Source of the DNA: Pseudoalteromonas shioyasakiensis
GTDB taxonomy: Bacteria; Pseudomonadota; Gammaproteobacteria; Enterobacterales; Alteromonadaceae
Direction: 5' to 3'
Length of the DNA: 64,000 bases
NCBI GenBank assembly: GCA_013391845.1
Contig: CP058414.1
Coordinates: forward strand, 2,962,501 to 3,026,500
The notes below the pieces were generated by a model, which had not been told where the DNA came from, ran no database searches, and was given only the letters and a program-made list of their open reading frames with translations. Positions 20,001 to 29,349 of this stretch are shown in pieces. The stretch's first letter is position 1. Each line of letters starts with the position of its first letter. A program made the translations under genes and the position numbers.

Positions 20001-20399
20001 ATGTTTAAATCTTTTCGGAGTTTTACCCACACAGAGTTATTTTATTACACAGGATTATTCTATCTTGTGGCAATCTTGCTGTTTGTATCACGTAGCTACC
20101 TATACGAGTTGTTTGTAACAGATACAAATTCACATCGCGTTGAGGTCAAAAAACTTGAAGTTGCTTTAACATCACACGTTCACAAAGAATATGTTTTTGA
20201 TGCATTACAAACAACCCTAGATAGCCTTGCAACCCCAGATCGAGTTGCTGTTAAAATCCAGTGTTATACAACTTTCTGCGATGTTAGTTTCACTAATCCC
20301 TTTATCACCATTAATGACCACAATAACTACAGTGCAGAAGTAAAACGTGTGTTTGAGCAAAACGTTACCAACCTGCTTCGAGAAGATACTGCCGACTAG
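20001..20399 (+). CDS. Small anchored protein of unknown function
   Basis: 132 residues, not recognised. One hydrophobic span (~12-32, LFYLVAILLFVSRSYLYELF) near the N-terminus suggests an inner-membrane anchor with the rest in the periplasm. The outer part has a Cys pair (CYTTFC) that could form a disulfide. I chose ATG 20001; GTG 19995 is in frame two codons earlier and the ribosome site does not decide between them. It stands alone between a terminator and the RND operon. Confidence 0.6.
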   Translation: MFKSFRSFTHTELFYYTGLFYLVAILLFVSRSYLYELFVTDTNSHRVEVKKLEVALTSHVHKEYVFDALQTTLDSLATPDRVAVKIQCYTTFCDVSFTNPFITINDHNNYSAEVKRVFEQNVTNLLREDTAD

Positions 20400-20598
20400 T
20401 TTCAGGCTTTTTAGTTAAAGCTTAGGGCTTAAAACTTAAAGCTCCCCTTGTTAAATTGTTACATCTTATTTCAAATACACATTTTATCGCGTAATTAAGG
20501 CCATTCAGCGTTACTTCTGACATACATTTCCTTTACCTCACTGGCACTTTTTTTACATCGCACTACAATGCACACAAACTGATTTTGGAACACACACA

Positions 20599-23500
20599 AT
20601 GAATCTGACACGTAGTTCGCTGAAAAACCCTGCGAGTGTTATTGTCATCTTGGTGTTGATTATGTTGTTTGGCATGTTGAGCATTTTTAAGCTGCCAATT
20701 CAGCTCACACCAGATATTGAGCAACCGCAGATCACTATTTTTTCTGGCTGGCGCCAAGCTGCGCCTGAAGAGATTGAATCGGTGATCATTGAGCCGCTCG
20801 AGAACGCAGTAAAAAACACCCCGGGTGCGCTAGAGGTTAATACTTACATTAACCGTGGTAATGGCTCTATCACGTTGACTTTTGCTGTTGGGCAAAACAT
20901 GCAGCAGGCAATGCTTGATGTGTTAACTAGCCTTAACCAAGCGCCGCCCCTGCCATTAGATGCATTTGATCCTGTGGTATTTGCTGGCGGTAATAATGGT
21001 GAAGCCGCAGCAACGTTACTGGTCACCCCGAAAGACTTTAATAGCGACAGCCTTGATTTAGACATGGCGCAGTTCCAAAAACAAATCGATGAATTTGTTG
21101 AGCCCCGTTTGGCACGTATATCTGGAGTTGCCCGTGTTGATTTAGCCAGTGAACGACCAAAAGAATTACGTATTACCTTTGACCCTCACAAAGCCGCCGC
21201 ACTGGGCGTCAGCCTTGACCAAATCAGTAATGTATTAGCCAGCTCACGCGATACTTCCGGTGGCCTAGCTAATGTTGGCCGTCGTCAATATACAGTACGC
21301 TTTACGGGGCAATATGATTTATCGAGCATGGCACAAATGCGCGTTGGCTATTCAGGCGACAGACCCATTTACCTTGGCGATATAGCAAGTGTAGAACGCA
21401 CTTTTTCTGACCGTTTAGGAATGAGTGGCCGAAACGGTAAACCTGCGTATTACATTCGTATTTCGCGCGCTAACGAAGCCAATACCGTTGCCCTACTTGA
21501 CGACATTAACCTTGCCATTAAAGAGCTCAACGAAGGGCCGCTGGCCGAAAATGGCTTATCGATTGAATTAAGTTTTGATGCCTCTGTGCATATTCGTAAT
21601 GCCTTGTCGTTGGTTAAAAGTAACTTAGGCCTAGGTGTTTTGCTGTCGTGTTTAATCTTGTGGCTGTTCTTTAGAGGCTTAAAAGCCACGTTTGTGATTG
21701 CAGCGACAATTCCTGTCTCTTTGTTAGTTGCGTTTTTAACGTTGAATATTTTTGATCGCAGCTTAAATGTTATTTCACTGGCGGGCCTTGCCTTTGCTGT
21801 AGGCTTAGTACTTGATGCCGCCATCATAGTGCAAGAAAACATCGCAAGACTCAGAAGCGAAGGCTTTGATAGTAAAAAAGCCGCGCTAAAAGGCGCTGCT
21901 CAAGTAACAGGCGCTTTATTTGCTTCAACCACCACCAGCGTTGCTATTTTCTTGCCTATTTTATTTATGGCAGGTATTGAAGGGCAGTTATTCTCTGACT
22001 TAGCGCTCACTTTATCCATTGCTGTAATTGCCTCTATGATTTGCGCAATTACACTTATTCCGTTGGCTAACCACTTTTGGCCAGACAAAGAGCTCAAAGC
22101 AGATCCTTATCGTGAATATTGGCACAAGCTAACTAACTTCATCATGGCGCTTACCAATACCCGCGTGAAACAAATAGTATGGATTGTTTCGTTATTAGGT
22201 GGCTCACTCGTCGCGACCATGACCATGCTCCCGAAAACTGATTTTATGCCGCGTGCACCAACCGATGGCTTTTTCTTTAACTTGAATACCCCGCCTGGCG
22301 GCAATGTGCAGTTTATGGAAGAAGAGCTACTGATGCGTATCAAAAAGCGCTTAATGCCTTATTACACAGGCGAAAAAGAGCCGGGTATTAAAGACTTTAA
22401 CTTTTATGCGTTTGGTTCTAATGCTGGCGGCTTTATTTATTCTGCCGATCCACAACGCGTTGAAGAATTAATGAAAGTAGCCCGAGAAGAAATTTTCATT
22501 GATTTACCCGACACCCAAGTATTCTTCTTTAGAGGGTCGATGATCCAAGTGGCCAATGGCGGTGATGGTCGTAATATCAATATAGATTTAACAGGCCCGA
22601 ATATGGACGAGCTAATCGCTGGTGCTAATGTGGCGCTACAAGCTGTCACCGAAGCTATGCCGAACGCCACAGCCAGGCCACAACCACGACTCGATATGGC
22701 AGAGCCAGAACTTAGACTCACACCCAATGACCGTCGTATAACCCAAGCTGGGCTAACTCGTCGTGATGTATCTCAAGCAGTGCAAGCCTACACAGGTGGG
22801 TTATTTGTTAATGAATACTTTGATGGCAACGAACGCATGAATGTAATTTTGCGCGGTATTCCGTGGCAAACACCTGAGGAGCTTAAAGCACTTCCTATTG
22901 TGACCCCGCGTTCAGGTATTCAAACCTTAGGCGAGCTTGCCAATATTGAACGCACCGTGGGACCAACCCAACTTAGACGTGTTAATGGCCGCCGTACCGT
23001 GAGTATTGTTGTCACACCACCAGCAGATATGAGTTTGCAGCAAGCACAAACCATTCTTTCTGAGCAAGTTATGCCAAAAGTACGTGCAAGTTTGCCCGAC
23101 AGCTCCGGCGCGATTTTGGCAGGTAATGCACAAAAGATGAATTCAGCCATGCAAGAGATGACAATCAACTTTATCTTGGCTCTGTTTATTTTATTCTTGC
23201 TAATGACCGCATTGTTTAAGTCAGCCAAAGATAGCGCGTTAGTTTTACTGGTCATGCCATTGGCAATTGCAGGCGGTGTACTGGCTCTATTTGTGCTTAA
23301 CTTATTTACCTTCCAATCGCTCGACTTACTGACCATGATTGGCTTTATTATCTTGCTCGGTCTGGTAGTAAATAATGCCATTTTGTTGGTTGACCAAACC
23401 CGTGTCGCGATGGCTGCAGGACTCAGCCGAGAAGACGCTGTTCGCCAAGCTGTGCTACTGCGCGCACGACCCGTTTACTTAAGTACCTTAACCAGCTTAT

Positions 23501-23709
23501 TTGGCATGCTGCCACTGATGCTAATGCCGGGGGTAGGATCAGAAATTTACCGTGGCCTTGCCACTGTGATTGTCGGTGGCATGGCCATTAGTGCCCTATT
23601 CACCTTGATATTAATGCCAAGTTTATTGCAACTTGGCAGACAACTGCCGCCCGTTAATAACAAACAGCAACCAGAAAAAACGCCTTTAAGCTTGGTATCG
23701 AATCAATGA
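20599..23709 (+). CDS. RND efflux transporter permease, HAE1 type
   Basis: 1036 residues, standard for AcrB-like pumps. An N-terminal span, a large periplasmic loop (~30-330), membrane spans ~335-540, a second periplasmic loop (~560-860) and spans ~865-1010. In the fourth span the proton-relay pair seen as DD in AcrB reads LDAA, and the AcrB lysine of span 10 is replaced by Asn (VVNNAIL), so proton coupling differs from AcrB, as in several other RND subgroups. It precedes and overlaps its adaptor gene. Substrates cannot be told from sequence. Confidence 0.93.
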   Translation: MNLTRSSLKNPASVIVILVLIMLFGMLSIFKLPIQLTPDIEQPQITIFSGWRQAAPEEIESVIIEPLENAVKNTPGALEVNTYINRGNGSITLTFAVGQNMQQAMLDVLTSLNQAPPLPLDAFDPVVFAGGNNGEAAATLLVTPKDFNSDSLDLDMAQFQKQIDEFVEPRLARISGVARVDLASERPKELRITFDPHKAAALGVSLDQISNVLASSRDTSGGLANVGRRQYTVRFTGQYDLSSMAQMRVGYSGDRPIYLGDIASVERTFSDRLGMSGRNGKPAYYIRISRANEANTVALLDDINLAIKELNEGPLAENGLSIELSFDASVHIRNALSLVKSNLGLGVLLSCLILWLFFRGLKATFVIAATIPVSLLVAFLTLNIFDRSLNVISLAGLAFAVGLVLDAAIIVQENIARLRSEGFDSKKAALKGAAQVTGALFASTTTSVAIFLPILFMAGIEGQLFSDLALTLSIAVIASMICAITLIPLANHFWPDKELKADPYREYWHKLTNFIMALTNTRVKQIVWIVSLLGGSLVATMTMLPKTDFMPRAPTDGFFFNLNTPPGGNVQFMEEELLMRIKKRLMPYYTGEKEPGIKDFNFYAFGSNAGGFIYSADPQRVEELMKVAREEIFIDLPDTQVFFFRGSMIQVANGGDGRNINIDLTGPNMDELIAGANVALQAVTEAMPNATARPQPRLDMAEPELRLTPNDRRITQAGLTRRDVSQAVQAYTGGLFVNEYFDGNERMNVILRGIPWQTPEELKALPIVTPRSGIQTLGELANIERTVGPTQLRRVNGRRTVSIVVTPPADMSLQQAQTILSEQVMPKVRASLPDSSGAILAGNAQKMNSAMQEMTINFILALFILFLLMTALFKSAKDSALVLLVMPLAIAGGVLALFVLNLFTFQSLDLLTMIGFIILLGLVVNNAILLVDQTRVAMAAGLSREDAVRQAVLLRARPVYLSTLTSLFGMLPLMLMPGVGSEIYRGLATVIVGGMAISALFTLILMPSLLQLGRQLPPVNNKQQPEKTPLSLVSNQ

Positions 23710-24797
23710 GTATTAAAACAATGAACACACCTTTTCGTAAATTAACCGCTCGCTTTTGTGCGCTAATAAGCCTTATCGCATTTAATGCCTTTGCAGTCGT
23801 GCCGGTTACTGTAGAAACTGTCACACAAGCTCCACTGACAAGCGAAATTGAAGTCAGTGGCACTTTGTATGGCAAAGATGATGTAACCCTAACAGCAGGC
23901 GTTAGCGGCCGTTTATTATATGTTGTTGAGCCAGGTACTCTGGTTAAAAGTGGCGACACCCTCGTACGTATGGATACCTTACCGCTTGAGCTTGAAAAAG
24001 CACGTCAGCAAGAAATGCTCAATCGCGCCAAAATAAACTTACGCTTATATCAACAAGAGCTAGCTCGTTTACAAAAACTCGCCAAAGCCAGCAGTGCAGC
24101 AGCAAGCCAAGTTGATGATATGCAAAATAAGCATGACCTTGCGTTATCTGATATCGCACTGGCTAAGGTTGAATTAAAAGTGATAGACGATCAGCTTTCC
24201 CGTGCAACCGTTCGCGCCCCATTTGATGGCGTGATCAGCGAGCGTTTTAAACGCGCTGGCCGCGAAATAAATCGTGCTGATGAACTGGTCACCCTTCTCG
24301 ATATTAATAACTTAGAAGTGCGTTTGTACGTGCCTGTTAAATACTTAAAGTTTTTACACAAAGGCATAGAGTTACCAATTCAAGCCGGCGACTTATCAGC
24401 CCCTGATATGACAACAGCTACCGTAACAGCGGTGATCCCATCAACCGATCCGCGTTCACAAACTGTAGAAGTACGCGCCCTACTACCAAGAGACGCCGAG
24501 CAAACATGGGCAATAGGCCAACTGGTTGATGTAGCCGTGCCACTAAAAAGCAAAGGGGATGTACTACTGGTGAATCGCGATGCGCTTATCTTACGCAAAA
24601 AAGGCACCCATATCGTCAAAATCGACAACGACAACAAAGCCCTGCAAGTTCCCGTAAAAGTAGGTAATGGTAAAGATAAACTTGTTGAAGTCACCCCGAC
24701 TTCTAACATCGCTTTAAATGCGGGCGATAAAGTTGCAGTGCGCGGCGCCGAGCAACTACAAACCGGGCAAGAAGTCGAAGTTCAGGTAAAGCAATAG
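23706..24797 (+). CDS. RND efflux periplasmic adaptor (membrane fusion protein)
   Basis: 363 residues with a signal peptide (~1-30, ending NAFA), a split lipoyl domain, a short coiled-coil hairpin (~95-145), then beta-barrel and membrane-proximal domains. It links the inner-membrane pump to an outer-membrane channel. The ATG overlaps the permease stop as ATGA, so the pair is coupled. Unusually the adaptor follows the permease. No TolC-type gene is nearby, so the housekeeping TolC is the likely partner. No lipobox is seen. Confidence 0.92.
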   Translation: MSIKTMNTPFRKLTARFCALISLIAFNAFAVVPVTVETVTQAPLTSEIEVSGTLYGKDDVTLTAGVSGRLLYVVEPGTLVKSGDTLVRMDTLPLELEKARQQEMLNRAKINLRLYQQELARLQKLAKASSAAASQVDDMQNKHDLALSDIALAKVELKVIDDQLSRATVRAPFDGVISERFKRAGREINRADELVTLLDINNLEVRLYVPVKYLKFLHKGIELPIQAGDLSAPDMTTATVTAVIPSTDPRSQTVEVRALLPRDAEQTWAIGQLVDVAVPLKSKGDVLLVNRDALILRKKGTHIVKIDNDNKALQVPVKVGNGKDKLVEVTPTSNIALNAGDKVAVRGAEQLQTGQEVEVQVKQ

Positions 24798-24820
24798 CAA
24801 GTAAGCCATGTAAGAAATAG

Positions 24821-24860
24821 ACTGCCAGCTTTAGAGGATATTTTCAGAGCTGGCAGTTTC
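24821..24860 (+). terminator. Hairpin after the RND operon
   Basis: The perfect 10-bp stem ACTGCCAGCT/AGCTGGCAGT lies 24 bases after the adaptor stop. The following T run is short (TTTC), so termination may be partial. Confidence 0.65.
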
Positions 24861-24930
24861 GACAATATAAATCCCAATACTGTTTTCTTTGAAAAAAAAT
24901 ACAGCTCATAACGCCAAACACCTTCCCGCT

Positions 24931-25500
24931 TTATTGCAAACAGCCATACCCTTTTAATGAAATTTCTTGAGTATTCGCGCCGCTTTGGTTTTTATGTTGA
25001 ATGATCAAACGTGAATCTTGGCTAGTAAAAGTAAAGGTTCCAAGCCAAGGTAGCTGGGCAATTGGTTGCATATGGTAAAAACCATTGGCATCAAAGCATA
25101 TAAATGAAAACTCATGATGTACCGGGGCAAATACGCCATAATCAGCGGTAAATACAGCAATGTTATCTTGCAGCATAAAGTGTTTCGCTTGCGTGCCCGC
25201 TACTAAATACCAAAAGCATATTGCAGTCATTATCACAACTTGTAAGCCGCCGAGTAAAAATACTGAAAATTTAAGCATACGGGTCGATTTACTGGCTTCC
25301 ATATAAAGGCGCTTTGCTTTGAGTAATAACCAAAGCCCGATGGCAACCATAGTGAGCTTTACAATCATCAGCGCTACGCCTATTTGATACATCAGCTTAG
25401 GGCTATGCCATTGCATGCCAAATGTTTGCGGGATAAACAAGCTATCAATTAAGGGCAGTAAAATGAGTAGGAATGGCAGAATAAGCGCTTTGTTTTTCAT
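24931..25500 (-). CDS. Membrane protein of unknown function
   Basis: 189 residues, not recognised. Three hydrophobic spans (~6-24, ~37-62, ~78-102) are followed by an ~85-residue soluble tail with a Cys near its middle (FICFD) and one at the end (GYGC). A three-span topology would put the tail opposite the N-terminus. It stands alone between the RND operon and the phhB terminator, with no neighbour that hints at its role. Confidence 0.6.
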   Translation of the reverse strand: MKNKALILPFLLILLPLIDSLFIPQTFGMQWHSPKLMYQIGVALMIVKLTMVAIGLWLLLKAKRLYMEASKSTRMLKFSVFLLGGLQVVIMTAICFWYLVAGTQAKHFMLQDNIAVFTADYGVFAPVHHEFSFICFDANGFYHMQPIAQLPWLGTFTFTSQDSRLIIQHKNQSGANTQEISLKGYGCLQ

Positions 25501-25566
25501 TATTTACTTTTCTAGTGTTCTCGCAAAGATAAGAGCCTAATGTTAATTCTTGGGCTCTAAAAAAGC

Positions 25567-25596
25567 AAAAAGGCGCAACCTGAGGTTACGCCTTTT
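25567..25596 (-). terminator. Terminator of phhA-phhB
   Basis: A long stem (AAAAGGCG(C/T)AACC with its complement, one mismatch) around a tight loop, followed on the minus strand by a T-rich stretch. It lies 25 bases after the phhB stop and could also stop transcripts from the other side. Confidence 0.85.
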
Positions 25597-25620
25597 ATCG
25601 TTCTGGGCAGAACTTAAAAT

Positions 25621-25965
25621 TTACAGTGCAGCGAATACATCGTCTGTTTTAGCAGCACAGATAAAATCATTTTTGTGTAACCCTTTGATAGAGTGGCTCC
25701 ACCAAGTAACGGTTACTTTACCCCACTCGGTTAACAGACCTGGGTGGTGGCCTTCTTCTTCAGCCATATCGCCCACTTTATTAGTGAACTCAAGTGCTTG
25801 CTTGAAGTTTTTAAACTTGTAAACACGCTCTAATTGCATAATGCCGTCGCGCACTTCTGGAACCCAGTCTGGGATCATTTTGATCAATTCTGCTAATTCA
25901 GCATCAGATACTTTAGGCGCATCCGCACGACACGCTTCACACTTTTGTGTGCTTAATGAAGACAT
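25621..25965 (-). CDS. phhB: PhhB, pterin-4a-carbinolamine dehydratase
   Basis: 114 residues. The family signature is intact: EEEGHHPGL, then [20 protein letters not shown] with its catalytic His and Asp. It dehydrates the carbinolamine formed by phenylalanine hydroxylase, regenerating the pterin cofactor. Nine bases after phhA in one transcript. [11 protein letters not shown] segment near the N-terminus with two Cys is common in this group. Confidence 0.95.
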   Translation of the reverse strand: MSSLSTQKCEACRADAPKVSDAELAELIKMIPDWVPEVRDGIMQLERVYKFKNFKQALEFTNKVGDMAEEEGHHPGLLTEWGKVTVTWWSHSIKGLHKNDFICAAKTDDVFAAL

Positions 25966-25974
25966 TATAAATCC

Positions 25975-26772
25975 TTAACTTGCTAATTTTTCTTTAGGAG
26001 GAAACTTTGGCTCATGTAGCCCTAATTCTTTTGCTTTACTCACCAGCGACATGATATCCATTTGTGAAATATCAAATAAATCATTGATTGAGTTAATGGT
26101 GTAGTACACAGGCTGCATAATATCAATACGATAAGGTGTACGTAATACATCAAGCACGTTCATCGCATTGATTTCTGGCTTATCTGAGTACACATATTGT
26201 GTTTCACCTGGACTTGATAAAATACCACCACCATAAATACGCAGACCTTGTTCGGTTTGCATCAAACCAAACTCAACAGTAAACCAGTAAAGGCGTGCTA
26301 AATAAACACGATCTTTCTTTTCAGCGGCATAACCTAACTGACCATATTTGTGCGTAAACTCAGCAAATGCTGGGTTGGTAAGCATGGCACAATGACCAAA
26401 AATCTCGTGGAAGATATCTGGCTCTTGTAAGTAGTCAAACTCTTCACGGCTGCGAATAAAAGTCGCTACTGGGAACTGCTTGTTTGCTAATAATCGAAAG
26501 AACTCATCAAAATCGATCAGTGCCGGAACAGGCGCAACTTGCCAGCCCGTTGTTTCGAGTAGCACTTCGTTGAGTTCACTAAGTTGTGGAATACGATCTG
26601 TTGGTAAATTAATTTTCTTAAGACCTGCTAAATATTCATCACAGGCTTTACCTTCTATGCAAGCTAGTTGGCGAGCAACTAGCTCTGACCATATTTTATT
26701 TTCTTCTTCGCTCCAATGGATAACCCCATTTTCATCAGGTTGCTTGGAGGTGTAATTACTTGCTTTAGCCAT
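25975..26772 (-). CDS. phhA: PhhA, phenylalanine 4-monooxygenase
   Basis: 265 residues, the bacterial catalytic-domain-only form. The iron ligands lie in PDIFHEIFGHCAML (two His, ~120-133) and a Glu about 40 residues later (FTVEFGL). It hydroxylates phenylalanine to tyrosine with tetrahydropterin and oxygen, opening aromatic amino-acid catabolism. The upstream gap holds two TyrR/PhhR-like boxes. Followed by phhB. Confidence 0.96.
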   Translation of the reverse strand: MAKASNYTSKQPDENGVIHWSEEENKIWSELVARQLACIEGKACDEYLAGLKKINLPTDRIPQLSELNEVLLETTGWQVAPVPALIDFDEFFRLLANKQFPVATFIRSREEFDYLQEPDIFHEIFGHCAMLTNPAFAEFTHKYGQLGYAAEKKDRVYLARLYWFTVEFGLMQTEQGLRIYGGGILSSPGETQYVYSDKPEINAMNVLDVLRTPYRIDIMQPVYYTINSINDLFDISQMDIMSLVSKAKELGLHEPKFPPKEKLAS

Positions 26773-26865
26773 AATAACCTTCTTCGTTAAATCTTGATCA
26801 GCATTGATCAGAATCTCATTAACTTGTTAAGTCGATACTATGTAAAAGTAAGCGAAATTTTAATA

Positions 26866-26904
26866 GTTAAGGCTGTTTCTAAGGTTTGCAGAAACAGCCT
26901 TAAC
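26866..26904 (-). terminator. Hairpin between the gamma-lyase gene and phhA
   Basis: A perfect 14-bp stem (GTTAAGGCTGTTTC/GAAACAGCCTTAAC) with an 11-base loop, ~95 bases after the methionine gamma-lyase stop. The minus strand beyond it (TATTAAAATTTC) is AT-rich without a clean T run. Probably it separates the two transcription units. Confidence 0.6.
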
Positions 26905-26921
26905 GTAAACATTAAATTACA
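26904..26921 (-). promoter_or_regulatory. TyrR/PhhR-like box, proximal
   Basis: On the minus strand TGTAAT-N6-TTTACG matches 10 of 12 positions of the TyrR consensus TGTAAA-N6-TTTACA. It lies about 130 bases before the phhA start. Confidence 0.55.
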
Positions 26922-26978
26922 GCAAAACATCTAAAAGTTTACATACCCCATATTTAAAGGGATTAAAGAAGGTATTTT

Positions 26979-26996
26979 CGTAAACTTATAATTACA
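26979..26996 (-). promoter_or_regulatory. TyrR/PhhR-like box, distal
   Basis: The same half-sites as the proximal box (TGTAAT-N6-TTTACG, minus strand), 75 bp farther from phhA and just past the stop of the gamma-lyase gene. Confidence 0.55.
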
Positions 26997-26998
26997 AC

Positions 26999-28180
26999 CT
27001 ATCCGATGAATGTAAATGCAGTTTTAAGATCGTTAATAATATCGTTAACATCTTCTAGACCAACAGATAATCGAATTAGGCCATCACTAATCCCAGCAGC
27101 CGCTCTTTCTTCAGGTGTATAAGGCGAATGTGTCATCGATGCCGGGTGTTGAATAAGGGTTTCAGCATCCCCTAAACTAACCGCAAGCGTGCAAAGCTGG
27201 GTGTTATTTATAAATGTTTCGCCATCTTCGAGGCTGCCCTTAATTTCAAAGGCTATAACACCTCCAGCAGCTTTCATCTGTGAGCCAATAAATTTGTGAC
27301 CCGGGTGTGATTTAAGCCCCGGGTAATAAACTTGGCTTACTAGCGGGTGTTGCTCTAAATATTCAGCCACAACTTGAGCACTCGCGCAGTGGCGCTCCAT
27401 GCGCACAGCTAGGGTTTTTAAACCACGATTAATTAACCATGCATCATGCGGGCTAATCGTTGCACCAATATCTTTTAGCACCGTCATTTTTATCAAATTG
27501 ATATGCTCTTCTGTACCGCAAACTAGCCCTGCCACCACATCACCGTGGCCATTTAGGTATTTAGTTGCGCTATGTACCACAATATCAATGCCAAACGAGG
27601 TCGGTTGCTGTAGCAATGGAGTTAGGAATGTATTGTCGATAACGCTTATCAGTTGATGCTGCTTGGCAACATCGGCAATTAAACTTAGATCAAGCACCGC
27701 CATGGTCGGATTAATTGGTGTTTCTGCAAAAATCATTTTTGAGTTTGCTTTTACCGCCCCGCGAAGTTCAGCTTCGTTGGTCATATCAACAAAAGTGACT
27801 TCAATACCAAAGCGCGGCAGCATGTGAGCAAAAAATGCAAAGGTACAGCCGTATAACGCGCTTGATGCCACTAAGTGGTCACCTTGTTGTAAAAAGCTAA
27901 GTACAGACGCAGACACTGCTCCCATACCTGTAGCCGTTGCAGCAGCCGCTTCACAGTTTTCTAACTGAGCCACTTTCTGTTCTAGCTCTTGGGTTGTCGG
28001 ATTACCTAAACGGGTATAAATAAAGCCCTGCTCTTCACCAGCAAATCGGGCTGCACCTTGGGCGGCATTAGCAAAAGAGAAGGTAGAGGTTTGGTAAAGT
28101 GGCGCACTCAGTGCGCCATGTGGGTCATTTGGTTTTTCTGGACCATGAATACATTGTGTATGTAAGTGATGCTTAGTCAT
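26999..28180 (-). CDS. megL: Methionine gamma-lyase (PLP-dependent)
   Basis: 393 residues of the Cys/Met metabolism PLP family. The PLP lysine is in HSATKYLNGHGD and the phosphate-binding region in TATGMGAVSA. SALYGCTFAF carries the active-site Cys that marks methionine gamma-lyases (Cys116 in the Pseudomonas putida enzyme) rather than cystathionine lyases. It breaks methionine into methanethiol, ammonia and 2-oxobutanoate. Located between ycjF and the phenylalanine hydroxylase operon, on the same strand as both. Cystathionine gamma-lyase is the less likely alternative. Confidence 0.88.
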   Translation of the reverse strand: MTKHHLHTQCIHGPEKPNDPHGALSAPLYQTSTFSFANAAQGAARFAGEEQGFIYTRLGNPTTQELEQKVAQLENCEAAAATATGMGAVSASVLSFLQQGDHLVASSALYGCTFAFFAHMLPRFGIEVTFVDMTNEAELRGAVKANSKMIFAETPINPTMAVLDLSLIADVAKQHQLISVIDNTFLTPLLQQPTSFGIDIVVHSATKYLNGHGDVVAGLVCGTEEHINLIKMTVLKDIGATISPHDAWLINRGLKTLAVRMERHCASAQVVAEYLEQHPLVSQVYYPGLKSHPGHKFIGSQMKAAGGVIAFEIKGSLEDGETFINNTQLCTLAVSLGDAETLIQHPASMTHSPYTPEERAAAGISDGLIRLSVGLEDVNDIINDLKTAFTFIG

Positions 28181-28314
28181 TGTGTGTTCTCGTTTTTATT
28201 ATCAGTACTTCATACTCATAAATAAAACGTAGATACCCAAGATGCACAAGCATGCCGGATGCTCAGATGGCTAAATATCACTCAGCAGTTTTTATTAACT
28301 GTACACAAAAGTTG

Positions 28315-29349
28315 TCATTTTGTATTTTCGGTCTCTTTATCGCTCGTGCGTGAGGCAATTTTACGGGCAATACTATTGGCAGTTTCTTTTAGCAAGCTAC
28401 GCTTATGCTCTAAGCGAGGTAACGGGCGGCTAAGCTCCATTGCTTTATAACCTATACGCGCGGTAAAAATACCTGCACTTAGCCCTTGTGCTGCACGCCC
28501 CGACAATTTTCCCAATAATTCAGCGCTCAGTGCCGTTGCCGCTAAATCTGAAACCAATTCTGCACTGCCGACAAACAGCACTTGTTTCACTAATAAACGA
28601 TACAACTTAATACGGCTTGCGTAACCAAAACCAATACCGTAGATCCGGCCAATTTGTTCAATTAACTTAGTGCCTCGCCATAAAACTGCCATCATATCGA
28701 CTAAAGCCAGCGGGCTTAGCGCAACCAATAAACCGGACTCAGTAGCAAAACGGTTAATCAGTTTTTTCGCTTGTTGATCTTGGCTCACCAATAAACTATC
28801 AGCGTATAATGTCATGATTTCTTTATCTGTATGATGACTTGCTATTTGCTGCTTAAACTCTTCAAACCCAGTCAGTTCCTGATGTTTATTAAGCTTTTCA
28901 AGCCATGGTAGTGCTTCACCTACTTGCTCACTGTTAAGTAAGCGGTCAGCCTCGGTTCGATGCAATTGGTTGCGCTTTAAACTTCTCAACATGCGGTACT
29001 CGCGCCAAATAACACGGGCAATCAGTAGCACACCACTGAGAACAGCTGTTAAATAGACGGAACCTAAAATAATCGATTGTTGGAACGTCACAAATAATGA
29101 CATTGCAAACTCAAGTAACACTAAAGCTAAAAAGCTAACAACAAACACCCCTTTTAAGGTTTGCCACTTTGACTTTTTATACACAGGCTCAAGTTCGATG
29201 CTATCTTGCAGTTCGTCCTCTGTGTCGATAAATTCTGCGTTTTCTATGACTTTTGCAACGGTTAACTCCTTTGTAGGAGCCTCATTGCTTGCTGAGCTTG
29301 AAATACGACGACCAGCCTGAAAATTCATCTCCTTAGGTTGCTCACTCAT
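28315..29349 (-). CDS. ycjF: YcjF family inner-membrane protein (Psp-associated)
   Basis: 344 residues with an N-terminal charged segment (~1-65), two hydrophobic spans (~68-118) and a C-terminal DUF697-like region (~195-310). Its ATG overlaps the ycjX stop by four bases. YcjF and YcjX belong to the PspF regulon in E. coli; their biochemical role is unknown. Last gene of the psp-ycj unit here. Confidence 0.9.
   Translation of the reverse strand: MSEQPKEMNFQAGRRISSSASNEAPTKELTVAKVIENAEFIDTEDELQDSIELEPVYKKSKWQTLKGVFVVSFLALVLLEFAMSLFVTFQQSIILGSVYLTAVLSGVLLIARVIWREYRMLRSLKRNQLHRTEADRLLNSEQVGEALPWLEKLNKHQELTGFEEFKQQIASHHTDKEIMTLYADSLLVSQDQQAKKLINRFATESGLLVALSPLALVDMMAVLWRGTKLIEQIGRIYGIGFGYASRIKLYRLLVKQVLFVGSAELVSDLAATALSAELLGKLSGRAAQGLSAGIFTARIGYKAMELSRPLPRLEHKRSLLKETANSIARKIASRTSDKETENTK

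Noticed and set aside
28200..28314. MetJ-type box upstream of the methionine gamma-lyase gene
   Set aside because: The nearest sequence (AAACGTAGATA) matches the AGACGTCT repeats poorly and is not tandem.
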